DNA from: Streptomyces qaidamensis
GTDB taxonomy: Bacteria; Actinomycetota; Actinomycetes; Streptomycetales; Streptomycetaceae
Reading direction: 5' to 3'
NCBI RefSeq assembly: GCF_001611795.1
Contig: NZ_CP015098.1
Coordinates: 1,116,001-1,180,000, forward strand
DNA length: 64,000 nucleotides
The stretch's first letter is position 1; every line of letters starts with the position of its first letter. Positions 8,688 to 18,764 of the stretch are shown here, piece after piece. The notes under the pieces are model-generated. The model did no database searches. It was not told the origin of the DNA and saw only the letters and a list, made by a program, of their open reading frames with translations. A program made the position numbers and the translations under genes.

Positions 8688-9452
8688 CTACTCCTCCTGG
8701 TGCGGCAGCGTGGTGCCCGGCAGCGCGTACTCGTCACGCCGGCCGCACATGCCGAAGCCGCCGAGCCGGGTGGGCACGGTCTCGTACGCGGTGGCCTTGC
8801 CCAGGTAGGCGGGTTCGCCGTCGGCGAGGGCGTCGAGCTGGGCGCCGGTCCGCTCGGCGGTGGCCAGGGCGCCCGCCCGCCACAGGGCGCGCCAAGTGGG
8901 CACCTTGTCGCGCACGAGCCGGGCGGCGGCCCGCTGGAACTCCAGGTACGGACCGTTGTCGCCGTTCACGAGAGCCTCGCGCAGCCCGAGGTAGCCCTCG
9001 ACGGCGAGGTCCCTGCGACGCCGGGCGGCCGCCGCCGTCTCCGGCCCGGTGCCGGGCGGCAGGGCAGCCGCCGCGGCATACCGGTCGGGGTCGGCGAGCA
9101 CCTCGGGCGGGAAGGTGAACACGGCGTCCCCGGCCTCGGGCAGGCCGCTGTTCTGCATCAGCACGGTGATGCGCAGATCGCCGCCCTGCACCATGCGGTG
9201 CACGGTGCCCGGCGTGAACCAGGCGATCGAGCCTGCTTCGAGGGGGATGTCCCGGTAGCCGTCGGGGCTCAGCGTCTGGACCGCGCCCCGGCCGCCGGTG
9301 ACGACGTACGCCTCCGTGCACACCAGATGCAGGTGCGGGCTGCCGCCGCAGACGCCGTCGGCGGCCTCCCAGTCGTAGGCGCTGAGGTGCGACAGGCCGA
9401 TCGCGCCGGGCAGCGGGTGCGGGGGGCCGGCCTGCCCGGGTTCGCTCACCAT
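8688..9452 (-). CDS. Cupin-domain protein
   Basis: A 254-aa protein with an N-terminal cupin barrel: PHLHLVCTEAYVVTGGRG resembles cupin motif 1 (HxH...E...G) and GSIAWFTPGTVHRM motif 2. The C-terminal half is helical and Arg-rich (YLGLREALVNGDNGPYLEFQRAAARLV) and is not recognised. Cupins of this type in sugar operons may be isomerases, epimerases or binding proteins; the sequence does not say which. ATG 9452 overlaps the end of the PmoA-like gene by 7 bp, so it belongs to the same transcript. Confidence 0.75.
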   Translation of the reverse strand: MVSEPGQAGPPHPLPGAIGLSHLSAYDWEAADGVCGGSPHLHLVCTEAYVVTGGRGAVQTLSPDGYRDIPLEAGSIAWFTPGTVHRMVQGGDLRITVLMQNSGLPEAGDAVFTFPPEVLADPDRYAAAAALPPGTGPETAAAARRRRDLAVEGYLGLREALVNGDNGPYLEFQRAAARLVRDKVPTWRALWRAGALATAERTGAQLDALADGEPAYLGKATAYETVPTRLGGFGMCGRRDEYALPGTTLPHQEE

Positions 9453-10369
9453 GCCAGGCCCTCCAGGTGGGTGCCGACCCGGTCGCGGTCCCAGGCGCCG
9501 TCGGCGACCACCAGCCGGTAGCGGTAGGCGAAGGACTCGCCCGGCGGCAGCTCGAACTCCTCGAAGAAGGCCCATGAGAACGCGACCGTGGGGAAGGGTT
9601 CGGAGCGGACGAACCAGTGCGACTCGTGGACCGGGGAGGCCTCGTCGAGGTTCTCGGGCGCGTGCGCGAAGACCAGGGTGGAGTGGCCGTCGACGTCGTC
9701 GTGCTCGGTGGTGACGGCGAGCCACGGGCCCTGGGTGCCCATCAGCTTGCCCGCGTCGGCGTCGGTGCCCGGGGCGAAGACCGTGCCGCCGGTGAAGTCG
9801 CGCGGGCCGCGCCACTGGAGTCCGGTGTAGCCGGCCATCTCACGGCCCGCTGTCGTCGGGGAGCCGAAGACCAGCGGTTCGGCACGGGTGTTGGTGAGGC
9901 GGATCGACCAGTCCAGGGCCCACGAACCGGCCTCCTCGTCCACCGAGTGCACGGTCAGGCCGCGCACCTCGCGCGCCCACTCCTCGCCGCCGTTCTCGAT
10001 CCAGGTGAGGTTCTCGGTGAAGGCGAGACGGTCGTCCTCGACGGTGAAGTCCGCGAAGCCGTCGTGCCGCATCGAGCCGACGCGCTCGGGCAGGCGGAGG
10101 TAACCCTGGCCGTGGACGTAGCAGTTGCCGCCCCAGAAGTTCTGGCCGGACAGATGGCTCGCGGTCATCTGCAGGCCCTTGTGCCAGCGGTGGTCGTTCG
10201 GGCGGTAGCCGGTGACCGTGCGGCCCGAGAGGGTGCGCACCGGGTGGGCGTAGGGCTTGCGCGACTCGAAGGGGTCCGGGTCGGGGCGGTAGACGTAGCG
10301 GAGGATCTCCGTGCCGCCTGCGGTGACGGCGATGTTCTCGCCGTGCGTGTGGGTGACGCGGATGGTCAT
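9446..10369 (-). CDS. PmoA-like protein (DUF6807)
   Basis: A 307-aa protein with hallmarks of the PmoA/DUF6807 family: ILRYVYRPDPDPFESRKPYAHPVRTLSG at the start, GYRPNDHRWHKGLQMTASHLSGQNFWGGNCY near residue 60, and a galactose-mutarotase-like beta pattern with WSIRLTNTRAEPL and LPPGESFAYRYRL. In actinobacteria it often sits beside Gfo/Idh/MocA oxidoreductases in sugar operons; a direct role is not established, though the fold suggests carbohydrate binding. ATG 10369 overlaps the upstream stop (ATGA). Confidence 0.82.
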   Translation of the reverse strand: MTIRVTHTHGENIAVTAGGTEILRYVYRPDPDPFESRKPYAHPVRTLSGRTVTGYRPNDHRWHKGLQMTASHLSGQNFWGGNCYVHGQGYLRLPERVGSMRHDGFADFTVEDDRLAFTENLTWIENGGEEWAREVRGLTVHSVDEEAGSWALDWSIRLTNTRAEPLVFGSPTTAGREMAGYTGLQWRGPRDFTGGTVFAPGTDADAGKLMGTQGPWLAVTTEHDDVDGHSTLVFAHAPENLDEASPVHESHWFVRSEPFPTVAFSWAFFEEFELPPGESFAYRYRLVVADGAWDRDRVGTHLEGLAW

Positions 10370-11481
10370 GCGCGCTCCTTGGGGGCCCAGTCGGGGTACT
10401 CGCCGTGCATCGCCTCGTAGAAGGGGTCACCGGGACCGATCTCCCCCGCGTGCACGGAGCTGCCGGTGAACGCCGCCTTGTACAGGGCGGCGGCGAACTC
10501 CAGGGTGGCGCGGGCGTCGCGGCCGCTGCCCGGGGGCCGGGTGCCGTTGTCGTACGCGTCGAGGAGTGTCCCCAGCTGGGCGGTGTGCGAGCTGGGCACG
10601 TCGGCCGCGGGGGTGCGCCAGGCCGTGGCGCGCTCGGAGGCCACGTGCGGGGCCGGCGTGTAGGCCCAGCTGTCGTTGCCGTGGCCGTACAGGTGGGTGA
10701 GCTCGACCGTGGCGTCCGCGCAGTCGATGCGGATGCGGCTCACCTCGTCCGGGGAGAGCACGCTGTTGACGACGGTCGCGAGGGCGCCGCTGCGGAAGCG
10801 CACCAGGGCGGTGGAGACGTCCTCGCTCTCGGTGTCGTGGACCAGGCGCGCGGCCATGGCCCGGATCTCCTCCCACTCGCCGAGCAGGTGCAGGAGGAGG
10901 TCGTACTGGTGGATGCCGTGGCCCATGGTCGGCCCGCCGCCCTCGCTGGCCCACTTCCCGCGCCACGGCACCGCGTAGTACGCGGCGTCCCGGTGCCAGG
11001 TCGTCTGGCAGTGCGCGACCAGCGGGGCGCCCAGCTCACCTCTGGTGATCAGCTCGCGGGCGTGCACGGCGCCGGAGCCGTAGCGGTGCTGGAAGACGAC
11101 GGCCGCGTAGGCGCCGGAGGCCTCCTCGGCCGCGGCGATCTCGTCGTACTCGGCGAGCGACAGGGTCAGCGGCTTCTCGCACAGCACCCAGGCGCCCGCC
11201 TTCAGCGCGGCCACCGTCTGGTCGCGGTGCAGGGAGGGCGGCGTCCCGATCAGGACCAGGTCGGGGCGTACGGCGTCCAGCATCGCGTCCATCGAGGTGT
11301 ACCCGGCGACCTGCTCACCGGCCAGCTCGCGGAAGGCGTCGAGGCGCTCCTGGTCCACGTCGACGGCGGCCACCAGTTCCACCCGGTCGGAGTGGGCTCG
11401 CAGCGCGGGCAGATGGCTGCCGCCGACGATGGCTCCGGTGCCGACGACGGCCACGCGGCGGCGGGTGGGGGACAACGACAT
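10366..11481 (-). CDS. Gfo/Idh/MocA-family oxidoreductase
   Basis: A 371-aa NAD(P)-dependent dehydrogenase, first gene of the seven-gene operon. The Rossmann motif VAVVGTGAIVGGSHLPAL is at residues 9-26, CEKPLTLSLAEY is the family EKP motif, and GGGPTMGHGIHQYDLLLHLLG contains the conserved G-x-D/H region. The family oxidises or reduces sugars, inositols and amino sugars; the substrate here is unknown. ATG 11481 follows a GAGGAG site. Transcription is likely repressed through the LacI-type operator just upstream. Confidence 0.9.
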   Translation of the reverse strand: MSLSPTRRRVAVVGTGAIVGGSHLPALRAHSDRVELVAAVDVDQERLDAFRELAGEQVAGYTSMDAMLDAVRPDLVLIGTPPSLHRDQTVAALKAGAWVLCEKPLTLSLAEYDEIAAAEEASGAYAAVVFQHRYGSGAVHARELITRGELGAPLVAHCQTTWHRDAAYYAVPWRGKWASEGGGPTMGHGIHQYDLLLHLLGEWEEIRAMAARLVHDTESEDVSTALVRFRSGALATVVNSVLSPDEVSRIRIDCADATVELTHLYGHGNDSWAYTPAPHVASERATAWRTPAADVPSSHTAQLGTLLDAYDNGTRPPGSGRDARATLEFAAALYKAAFTGSSVHAGEIGPGDPFYEAMHGEYPDWAPKERA

Positions 11482-11514
11482 GCGGCGCTCCTCGGACAGC
11501 CTGCGGACACGCGC

Positions 11515-11569
11515 TTGGAAAGCGCTTGCACTCAGCAGGGACCCTAGGCGCGAGAGAATGTCTGGACAA
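11515..11569 (-). promoter_or_regulatory. Operon promoter with LacI-type operator at the start site
   Basis: On the minus strand TTGTCC (11569-11564) and TAGGGT (11546-11541) are exactly 17 bp apart, placing the transcript start near 11534. Immediately downstream is TTGGAAAGCGCTTGCAC (11515-11531), which fits the LacI/GalR-type consensus TGnnArCGnTnnCA. A repressor bound here would stop initiation. No LacI gene adjoins this operon; the regulators at 22287 and 37924 are both near other operators. Confidence 0.7.
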
Positions 11570-11721
11570 CCCCCCTGCGGCGACCTGCACAAGGTCTTCC
11601 CGAGCATTGTCCCAGCTTGGGGCGGAGTTTCGGGTTGCTGCCCCCACCACGGAAACGGCATTCCCCCGCCTCGCCGCCGGTGCCCGCCCCACCACGAACC
11701 GGCTGTCAGTCGGAGTGATCG

Positions 11722-11823
11722 GACGGCGGGCCGCCGTGTACCGACGACGCGGTCAACGCGTACCTCGCCACGGGGCGGCTGCCCGCACGGGACATCGGCT
11801 GCGCGGCGGCCGGCACCGGCTGA
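11722..11823 (+). pseudogene. Alpha/beta-hydrolase C-terminal remnant
   Basis: One frame reads DGGPPCTDDAVNAYLATGRL then PARDIGCAAAGTG and a TGA at 11821. This looks like the end of a Streptomyces TAP-type alpha/beta hydrolase (short C-terminal AYL.xG.lP...C element). No upstream catalytic region survives, and 11571-11721 holds nothing recognisable. It is probably a leftover of a deleted gene. Confidence 0.38.
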
Positions 11824-11846
11824 GTGTGCTGTCCGCGACGGCAACC

Positions 11847-11888
11847 GGCCCTGATGGTCACCGCCCGCGAGCGGTGGCCATCAGGGCC
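11847..11888. terminator. Strong hairpin terminator
   Basis: An 18-bp stem (11847-11864 with 11871-11888; arms begin GGCCCTGATGGTCACCGC and carry one G-T type mismatch) closes a 6-base loop. It lies 12 bp past the hemerythrin stop on the minus strand. No T-run, as is common in Streptomyces. Confidence 0.8.
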
Positions 11889-11900
11889 GGCATGGTCGAG

Positions 11901-12392
11901 TCAGGACTCGACGATCTTGCGCACGTTCTCCACGGAGCCGCAGCCTGCCTTCAGCTGACGCTCACGCTCCTGCACGAACGCCCGGCCGAGCTCCTCCCGG
12001 CGCTCCATCGCCACGTTCTCCCGCGCGCCGTTGAGGATGGTGCGCTCCTCCTCGTCGGCGTGGTGGGTGACGGCCTCCACCAGCTCTTCGAGCTTGGAGT
12101 CCCACTCCTCGGAGCCGACCTCCTCGACCTGCAGGAGCTCCAGGAGGGCCTCGTTGCCCTCGTCGTGCTCGTGCTCGCCGTGCTCGACCTCTTCGTCATC
12201 GATGTTCTTGTACCGCTTCAGCGCCGGGTAGACCTCGGCCTCCTCGGCCTGCGCATGCGCGATCAGCAGGTCCGCGAACTCCCGCAAGGCACCCGCCCGG
12301 TCGTCCTCGACGCTGCGCATCCGCCGGAAGAGGTCTTCCATGCGCCGGTGGTCCTGAAGAATGAGTTCTACGACGTCTTGTTTGTCGGCCAT
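11901..12392 (-). CDS. Hemerythrin HHE-domain protein
   Basis: A 163-aa four-helix protein expected to bind a di-iron centre and react with O2 or NO. Candidate ligands are His15 (LQDHRRM), His46 with Glu50 (LIAHAQAEEAEVYP), His71/74/76 (HGEHEHDEGN) and His110/111 with Glu115 (THHADEEE). The length suits a single-domain cytoplasmic hemerythrin. It starts at ATG 12392; an AGGAAAGG sequence lies further upstream than usual. It is monocistronic or follows the hydrophobic-protein gene, and ends at a strong hairpin. A role in oxygen or redox stress is inference. Confidence 0.9.
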   Translation of the reverse strand: MADKQDVVELILQDHRRMEDLFRRMRSVEDDRAGALREFADLLIAHAQAEEAEVYPALKRYKNIDDEEVEHGEHEHDEGNEALLELLQVEEVGSEEWDSKLEELVEAVTHHADEEERTILNGARENVAMERREELGRAFVQERERQLKAGCGSVENVRKIVES

Positions 12393-12484
12393 GGAAAAGG
12401 AACGCCTTTCCTAGGAGAGAATCGGGCCACTCTCGTTTACCCCATTCCTGACGCTTTGCTCGCCACAGGCGACGGCCTGCCTGT

Positions 12485-12655
12485 CTACCAGCGATACCAG
12501 CGGCCCTTACGGCCACCGCTGTCCGCGGTACGCATCACAAAGCCGAGCAGCCACAGGACCAGCACGATTACCGCGATCCACCACAGGGCCTTCAGTGCGA
12601 AGCCCGCACCGAAAAGGACCAGGGCCAGCAGCAGGACGAGAAGCAGGGGAACCAT
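12485..12655 (-). CDS. Small hydrophobic membrane protein (56 aa)
   Basis: A 56-aa protein starting MVPLLLVLLLALVLFGAGFA, with two membrane helices (residues about 2-20 and 24-44) and a basic tail ending GGRKGRWYRW. It matches the small hydrophobic protein found in many Streptomyces genomes, often near stress genes; function unknown. ATG 12655 has a very good site (GGAGG, with a second GGAG further up). It lies 93 bp upstream of the hemerythrin gene on the same strand. Confidence 0.82.
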   Translation of the reverse strand: MVPLLLVLLLALVLFGAGFALKALWWIAVIVLVLWLLGFVMRTADSGGRKGRWYRW

Positions 12656-12811
12656 AGTTATCAACCTCCGCTCCTCCGATTGCCCCGCCAGTAAGCGAAC
12701 ACACAGACGAATTTCAATGTTTCTTCACATGGATCACGGGCACTTGGAACACTTTTGGCCCGGCGCCTCCGGGGGCGTGCTCAAGGCGATCAGCACCATG
12801 GAGGAGCCGTC

Positions 12812-14710
12812 TCAGTCCCTGCCCACGACGATCACCTCGTCGTCGGCCGTCCATCTGCGTCGCCCGGTTTTGGGCGGGTTGATCCGCACGCCATAACCCG
12901 GACTCGTCGACGCGTCGTCGTGGCTCCGGTAGCCGATGGCGCACTCACCGCGCTGCCGCGCCGCGGCCACGACCGTGGCGAAGGTCGTCTCACAGCCGGG
13001 CAGCACGTAGTCGCCGGCCGGCCGCAGGCGGATGCCGGTGCCGTCGGCGGAGAACAGTTCCTCGAACACCGCTGCGAGGTGCCGGTTCTGGGAGATCTGC
13101 GCCATCAGCAGGCCGATGAGCTTGCCGCTGATGATCACGTCTGCTCCGGGGCCCAGGGGTGCCAGTGCCCGGTTGCGGTCGTCGACCAGTTCCGTGACGA
13201 CGGGGAGTTCGCGTCCGGAGGCTTCCTCCAGCCGGCGCAGCAGCAGGAGGGTGACGAGCGTGCGGTTGTCGGGCTCGTCCGGCGGCTGCCCGGGAGCGGG
13301 GTCCTGGCCGAGCACGATCACGCTGTCGTAGGAGTGCACGTCCAGACCCCGCAGGGTCTCCGGACTCGTGACGTCGCCGGGGTACAGGGTCAGGCGCAGG
13401 TCGGTGCCGTGGTGCGCGTCGGCCTCGCTCACCCCCCGGACCGTCTCCTCACCGCCGTCCGCCACCACGTCGACCGCCGATCCGGGCCGGGCCCGGCGGC
13501 GCAACTGGTCGACCATGAGCGGAGCTCGGCGGTTCCAGCCCAGCAGGAGGATCCGCTCGGGCCGTGCCGGGGTCACGGGGCCGGACGCCATCGCCGCCTT
13601 CTCGACCGAGTCCGCGCAGTCGGCCGGCCAGACCGTGTCGTCGTCCCGGGAGATGACGACGAGCAGGTCGTCCTCGGCGAGGGGCGTCTGGGGCGGCGGG
13701 TTGAGCAGTGGGGTCTCGCCGCGCACGATCCCGACGACGCTCGACGTCGGGTAGGACAGCAGCGCGTCCCCGAACGGACGTCCGGTCAGGGTCGGTTCGG
13801 TGACCAGGTAGAACTCGTCGCCGGCGAAGTCGAGGAGCTCCTGGTGGACGAGCGAGAGCCCGGGGCGGCGGGCGGCCTGGACGATCAGCCGGGCGGTGAC
13901 GGTGTCGCTCTCCAGCACGATGCCGCCCGGTCCGGCGGCGAGTGAGGCGGCCAGCCGGTAGCGGTCGTCCCGGACGGCTGCCACGACGGGCGGGGGAACG
14001 CCTTCCCCGGGCAGGGCAGCCCGCAGCGCCAGCAGCGTCTTGACCACCTCGGCATCGGCGTCCGGCTCGTCACGCGGCAGGACCAGCACAACGCCTGCCG
14101 TCGCAGGGCTGGTCAGGGTGAGCACCGCCGGGTCGGTGGTGGGGCCGCTGCGGCAGATCAGCCGCGTACGGCCGACGGGGCCCACCTTGGTGCTCAGGGC
14201 CTCCTCCATGGCGGTCTTGTCCCGGTCGGCCAGCACTGCCACCGCCGCGCGCCGCTGGTTGGCGTTGGCGGCCACCAGTTCGCTCACCACTGTGAAGACC
14301 TGCTCCGACCAGCCCAGGACCACGACGTGCCCGTGTTCCAGCACGGTGGAGCGGCCCCGTCGCAACGCGGTGAGCCGCTCCGTGAGCGCCGTCGTGATCA
14401 GGCCGACGAGCGTCGAGACGTACAGCAGGGCGACCAGGGCGAGCAGCACCGACATCGTCACGCGCAGCGGCGCACCCGTCGCGCCGCCCAGCCGGAGGGT
14501 CTCGCCGGTGAGGTGCCACACCGCCGCCAGCCGGTCGGGCAGCGACTCCGGCGCGTCCGGGTCGGTCCACACCACCACCGCGCTGGCCGGGACGACGACG
14601 GCCAGACACAGCAGCGCCATCCAGCCGACGATCGCCGAGGCACCGCGGGCCAGCGTGCTGTCGAACCAGTAACGGGCCCGGTCACCCCACGGAGCGCGCC
14701 GCTGCCCCAC
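12812..14710 (-). CDS. CASTOR/POLLUX-like putative ion channel
   Basis: A 632-aa membrane protein with two N-terminal helices (about 28-50 and 83-108) flanking a pore-loop-like region ([19 protein letters not shown]). Two RCK/TrkA-N-like nucleotide-binding regions follow: [19 protein letters not shown] near residue 125 and [18 protein letters not shown] near 385. This is the layout of bacterial relatives of plant CASTOR/POLLUX channels, probably conducting K+ or Ca2+ under ligand control. GTG 14710 is chosen for the GGAGG upstream; longer frames are non-homologous. The 101 bp between it and the hydrophobic gene hold only a small GC hairpin. Confidence 0.85.
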   Translation of the reverse strand: MGQRRAPWGDRARYWFDSTLARGASAIVGWMALLCLAVVVPASAVVVWTDPDAPESLPDRLAAVWHLTGETLRLGGATGAPLRVTMSVLLALVALLYVSTLVGLITTALTERLTALRRGRSTVLEHGHVVVLGWSEQVFTVVSELVAANANQRRAAVAVLADRDKTAMEEALSTKVGPVGRTRLICRSGPTTDPAVLTLTSPATAGVVLVLPRDEPDADAEVVKTLLALRAALPGEGVPPPVVAAVRDDRYRLAASLAAGPGGIVLESDTVTARLIVQAARRPGLSLVHQELLDFAGDEFYLVTEPTLTGRPFGDALLSYPTSSVVGIVRGETPLLNPPPQTPLAEDDLLVVISRDDDTVWPADCADSVEKAAMASGPVTPARPERILLLGWNRRAPLMVDQLRRRARPGSAVDVVADGGEETVRGVSEADAHHGTDLRLTLYPGDVTSPETLRGLDVHSYDSVIVLGQDPAPGQPPDEPDNRTLVTLLLLRRLEEASGRELPVVTELVDDRNRALAPLGPGADVIISGKLIGLLMAQISQNRHLAAVFEELFSADGTGIRLRPAGDYVLPGCETTFATVVAAARQRGECAIGYRSHDDASTSPGYGVRINPPKTGRRRWTADDEVIVVGRD

Positions 14711-15003
14711 CCTTCCCCCCTCCGTCGCCCGCACTCTTCGCGCGGCCGGTCGGCGCCCCGCACGCGATGCGCCGGGTGCGGCGACGGCCGGGGAGCACGG
14801 ATGTGCATCCGCATGTCGCAGTGTGCGGGCTCGATCGCGGTGGCGGACGCGGTTCGCTCCGCATTCATTCCTTCGGGTTGCCTGCGGGCACCGACGGCGG
14901 AGAACCTGCTCTGACGTCAGGGTTTCCAGCCGGTTTCGCTCCTTCGGGTCAACGCCCGGACGAAGAGCGGCGGCCGGGCGAGGGCGCCAGTACAAAGGCC
15001 GCC

Positions 15004-17007
15004 ATGACTGAAGATCACGCGGTGGTGCGCTCGGACGACGGCTTCTCCCGGAGGAGTTTCGCGGCGGTGGCCGGCACGGCCACGGTGGCGACGGCTCTGA
15101 CCGGCGGTGCCGCCACAGCTCTGCCCGCACCGGCTGCCCCGGCCGCCCCGGGGGACAAGCGGGGCGCCGGCTTCGACAGGTGCCTCGCCGTCGCCCGCGC
15201 ACTGCTCGTACTGGATTCCGCCGACCGCCCCCTCGTCCCCCGTTACCAGCGCGTCCTCGAAAAGGGGCTGCCGGCTCAGCGCCGGACACGCCCCAGGAAC
15301 GTCCTCGTCATCGGCGCCGGTCCTGCCGGCCTGGTAGCCGCCTGGCTGCTCAAGAAGGCCGGTCACCGGGTGACGGTTCTGGAGGCCAACGGCAACCGGG
15401 CGGGCGGACGCATCAAGACCTTCCGCAGCGGCGGCCACGAGGACGCCGCGCAGCCCTTCGCCGACCCCCGTCAGTACGCCGAGGCGGGCGCGATGCGCAT
15501 CCCCGGCAGCCACCCCCTGGTGATGGAACTGATCGACCAGTTCGACCTCAAGAAGCGGCGCTTCCACTACGTCGACGTCGACGCCGAGGGGCGTCCCGCC
15601 GGCCGCACCTGGATCCATGTCAACGGCATCCGTGTGCGGCGCACCGACTACGCCCGCGCGCCCCGGCGCGTGAACCGGTCCTTCGGCGTCCCGAAGGCCC
15701 GCTGGGACACCCCGGCCGCCGCCATCCTGCGCTCCGCGCTGGACCCGGTGCGCGACGAGTTCAGCTACGTCAACGCCGACGGCAAGCGGGTCGACAAGCC
15801 GCTCCCGGAGCGGCTGCGGGGCTGGGCCCGCGTCATGCGGCGGTTCGGTGACTGGTCGATGTTCCGCTTCCTCACCGAGCACGCCGGGCTGGACGAGCGG
15901 ACCATCGACCTGATCGGCACCCTGGAGAACCTCACCTCACGCCTCCCGCTGTCCTTCATCCACAGCTTCATCGGCTCCTCCCTCATCAGCCCCGACACCC
16001 CGTTCTACGAGCTGGAGGGCGGCACGGCCGTACTGCCGGACGCCCTGCTGGAACGCGTGCGCGAGGATGTGCGGTTCGACCGCCGGGTCACGCGCATCGA
16101 GTACCACCACCCCGATCGCCCCGCGCCGGACGGCGGGCACGTCCGGGGCAAGGGCCCGCACGTATGGGTGGACACCGTGTCCGAGGGCCGTGGCGGCCCG
16201 GTCGTGCGCGAGCAGTTCACCGCGGACGTCGCCGTGGTCACGGTGCCGTTCTCCGGCCTGCGCCACGTACAGATCGACCCGCCCCTGTCCTACGGCAAGC
16301 GCCGCGCGGTCTGCGAACTGCACTACGACAGCGCGACCAAAGTGCTGCTGGAGTTCAGCCGCCGCTGGTGGGAGTTCGACGAGGCCGACTGGAAGCGCGA
16401 GCTGAACGCCGTCGACCCGGGCCTGTACGACGCGTACCGCACCGGCCGCGCCGCCGGGGACGGCAGTCTCCTCGGCGCCCACCCCTCGGTGCCCGACGGG
16501 CACATCACAGCCGGTCAGCGCACCCACTACGCCGCCAACCGCGCGAGCGCACGCGACCAGCCCGAGGCGGCCGGCGTCTTCGGCGGCGGCTCGGTGTCGG
16601 ACAACGCCAACCGGTTCATGTTCCACCCCTCCCATCCGGTTCCGGGCAGCGCGGGAGGTGTCGTGCTGGCCTCCTACAGCTGGGCGGACGACGCGCTGCG
16701 CTGGGACTCCCTGGACGACGACGCGCGGTACCCACACGCTCTGTGCGGCCTCCAGCAGGTCTACGGCCAGCGCATCGAGGTCTTCTACACCGGCGCGGGA
16801 CGTACACAGAGCTGGCTGCGCGACCCGTACGCCTACGGGGAGGCCTCCGTGCTCCTGCCCGGGCAGCACACGGAGCTGCTGCCGGCCATTCCCGTGCATG
16901 AGGGGCCGTTGCACTTCGCCGGTGATCACACGTCCGTCAAGCCGGCGTGGATCGAGGGGGCCCTGGAGTCCGCCGTGCGGGCCGCCCTGGAGATCCACAC
17001 CTCGTAG
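15004..17007 (+). CDS. Tat-exported flavin amine/L-amino-acid oxidase
   Basis: A 667-aa FAD enzyme that would oxidatively deaminate an amino acid or amine outside the cell, giving ammonia and H2O2. The Tat signal SRRSF is at residues 15-19 with a following Ala-rich h-region. The FAD motif [15 protein letters not shown] starts near 101, and [14 protein letters not shown] completes the dinucleotide fold. Segments such as [16 protein letters not shown] and [18 protein letters not shown] closely resemble Streptomyces L-glutamate-oxidase-type proteins, but specificity cannot be fixed by eye. The C-terminus [20 protein letters not shown] contains the usual FAD-binding end. The weak site AAAGG precedes ATG 15004. 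Confidence 0.86.
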   Translation: MTEDHAVVRSDDGFSRRSFAAVAGTATVATALTGGAATALPAPAAPAAPGDKRGAGFDRCLAVARALLVLDSADRPLVPRYQRVLEKGLPAQRRTRPRNVLVIGAGPAGLVAAWLLKKAGHRVTVLEANGNRAGGRIKTFRSGGHEDAAQPFADPRQYAEAGAMRIPGSHPLVMELIDQFDLKKRRFHYVDVDAEGRPAGRTWIHVNGIRVRRTDYARAPRRVNRSFGVPKARWDTPAAAILRSALDPVRDEFSYVNADGKRVDKPLPERLRGWARVMRRFGDWSMFRFLTEHAGLDERTIDLIGTLENLTSRLPLSFIHSFIGSSLISPDTPFYELEGGTAVLPDALLERVREDVRFDRRVTRIEYHHPDRPAPDGGHVRGKGPHVWVDTVSEGRGGPVVREQFTADVAVVTVPFSGLRHVQIDPPLSYGKRRAVCELHYDSATKVLLEFSRRWWEFDEADWKRELNAVDPGLYDAYRTGRAAGDGSLLGAHPSVPDGHITAGQRTHYAANRASARDQPEAAGVFGGGSVSDNANRFMFHPSHPVPGSAGGVVLASYSWADDALRWDSLDDDARYPHALCGLQQVYGQRIEVFYTGAGRTQSWLRDPYAYGEASVLLPGQHTELLPAIPVHEGPLHFAGDHTSVKPAWIEGALESAVRAALEIHTS

Positions 17008-17031
17008 GGGACAGCGAACCGCCACGCACGT

Positions 17032-17063
17032 GATGGCCCTGGCGCGCCGGCGCCGGGGCCATC
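17032..17063 (+). terminator. Hairpin terminator of the oxidase gene
   Basis: 14-bp stem (17032-17045 with 17050-17063, one G-T pair) and a 4-base GCCG loop, 24 bp past the stop. It separates the oxidase from the tct operon. Confidence 0.8.
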
Positions 17064-17243
17064 CGGTTGTCCCGGCGCGCCTTCGCCACGGCGAGAACGC
17101 CCCACTGACCGCAAAGACCAAAACCTCCGTTGGTTCCGCAAGGGAGACAGCTCGCCGGGGTCCGGGCACCATGTGGCCCACGTCACCCTCCCCCACAGGG
17201 CGTATCCCTACCCGCATCGACGTACCGACAGGTGGTGGCACTC

Positions 17244-18227
17244 GTGCGCCTGCGCACTCCCCTCGCCCTGCTCGGGGCCGCCGTGCTCGTGCTCGTCGGA
17301 CCGCCGCTGCTGACCACCGGCAGCGGCTCCGAGACCGGCACGCAGATCCCGGGCCTGCGTTTCATGGTCCCCAACACCCCCGGCGGCGGCTACGACATCA
17401 CGGCCCGCACGGCCGCGAAGAACGCCGAGGACGCCGGACTCACCCACAACATCGAGGTGTTCAACCTGCCCGGTGCCGGCGGCACGGTGGGCTTGAGCCG
17501 GCTGGTGAGCGAGCACGGCAACGGCAAGCTCGCCATGTCCATGGGTCTCGGAGTCGTGGGCGCCGTCCGTTCCAACGACGCGCCCAAGACGCTCGGGGAC
17601 ACCACGCCGATCGCCCGGCTCACCGAGGAGCAGGACGTGGTCGTCGTGGCGAAGGACTCGCCGTACAAGACGATCGACGACCTGATCGGCGCCTGGAAGG
17701 AGAACCCCGGCAAGCTGCCGGTGGGCGGCGGCTCGTCGCCCGGCGGACCCGACCACCTCGCGCCGATGCTGATGGCAAGGGCGGCCGGGATTTCCCCGAA
17801 GCAGGTCAACTACATCCCCTTCGACGGCGGCGGCGAACTGCTCGCCTCGATCCTCGGCAACAAGGTCGCCTTCGGTGTCTCCGGGGTCGGCGAGTACCTG
17901 GACCAGATCAAGGCGGGCGAGCTGCGCCTCCTCGCGGTCACCGGCCCGAAGCGCGTCGACGGGCTCGACGCGCCCACGCTGAAGGAGGCGGGCTACGACG
18001 TGAACTTCACCAACTGGCGCGGCATCGTCGCCCCGCCCGGCCTGAACGACGCGGAGCGCGACAAGCTCGTGAAGCTCGTCGAGGAGCTCCACGACTCGGA
18101 CGAGTGGCGGGGGTCCCTGGAGCAGAACGGCTGGGACGACGCCTTCCTCACCGGCGAGAAGTTCGGCGCGTTCCTCGACGCCGAGGACAAGCGCGTGGTT
18201 TCGGTGCTGAAGGAGCTGGGACTGTGA
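17244..18227 (+). CDS. tctC: Tripartite tricarboxylate transporter binding protein TctC
   Basis: A 327-aa solute receptor of the TTT family, which imports carboxylates such as citrate with the two following membrane proteins. An N-terminal hydrophobic segment (LALLGAAVLVLVGPPLL) acts as signal or anchor. Family features include VPNTPGGGYDITAR near residue 40, the VEVFNLPGAGGTVGLSRL-like segment, and GGSSPGGPDHLAPMLMARAAG. GTG 17244 is selected for AGGTGG eight bases upstream; in-frame GTGs at 17232 and 17235 are possible. The next gene overlaps its stop (GTGA). Confidence 0.9.
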   Translation: MRLRTPLALLGAAVLVLVGPPLLTTGSGSETGTQIPGLRFMVPNTPGGGYDITARTAAKNAEDAGLTHNIEVFNLPGAGGTVGLSRLVSEHGNGKLAMSMGLGVVGAVRSNDAPKTLGDTTPIARLTEEQDVVVVAKDSPYKTIDDLIGAWKENPGKLPVGGGSSPGGPDHLAPMLMARAAGISPKQVNYIPFDGGGELLASILGNKVAFGVSGVGEYLDQIKAGELRLLAVTGPKRVDGLDAPTLKEAGYDVNFTNWRGIVAPPGLNDAERDKLVKLVEELHDSDEWRGSLEQNGWDDAFLTGEKFGAFLDAEDKRVVSVLKELGL

Positions 18228-18763
18228 CGACGCAGACCGACATTCCCCCCGCCGAGGGCGGCGGCACACGGCACTCGTGGCTGCGGGAGCACTCCGAACT
18301 CGGCGTGTGCGTACTGCTGCTGGCCCTGGGCGTCCTCGTCCTGACCGACGCGCTCACCATGGACGTCGACATCGCCCAGCGCGGCCCGGTCGGCCCGAAG
18401 ACCGTGCCGGTCGTGGTCGGCGCCGGCCTGCTGGTCATCGCCGCCCTGCTCGCCCTGGACGTGCTGCGGGGCGGCCGGGGCCAGGCCGAGGGCGGTGAGG
18501 ACATCGACCTGTCCGAGCCCGCCGACTGGCGCACCGTGCTGCTGCTCGCCGGGGTGTTCCTCGGCGCGGCCGTGCTGATCGAGCCGCTCGGCTTCCCCAT
18601 CGCGGGCGCGCTGCTCTTCTGGGGTGCGGCCTTCGCGCTGGGCAGCCGCAGGATCGACCGCGATCCGCTCATAGCGGCCGGGCTGTCCCTCGTCACCTAC
18701 ACCGTCTTCAACAACCTGCTCGGAGTGCCCCTGCCCGGCGGTCCGCTGATGGGAGTGCTGTGA
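18224..18763 (+). CDS. tctB: Tripartite tricarboxylate transporter small subunit TctB
   Basis: A 179-aa membrane protein with four predicted helices ([83 protein letters not shown]). [10 protein letters not shown] and the final LPGGPL are usual for TctB. It starts with GTG inside the tctC stop and ends one base before tctA, so the three subunits are made as a block. Confidence 0.9.
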   Translation: MTTQTDIPPAEGGGTRHSWLREHSELGVCVLLLALGVLVLTDALTMDVDIAQRGPVGPKTVPVVVGAGLLVIAALLALDVLRGGRGQAEGGEDIDLSEPADWRTVLLLAGVFLGAAVLIEPLGFPIAGALLFWGAAFALGSRRIDRDPLIAAGLSLVTYTVFNNLLGVPLPGGPLMGVL

Positions 18764-18764
18764 C

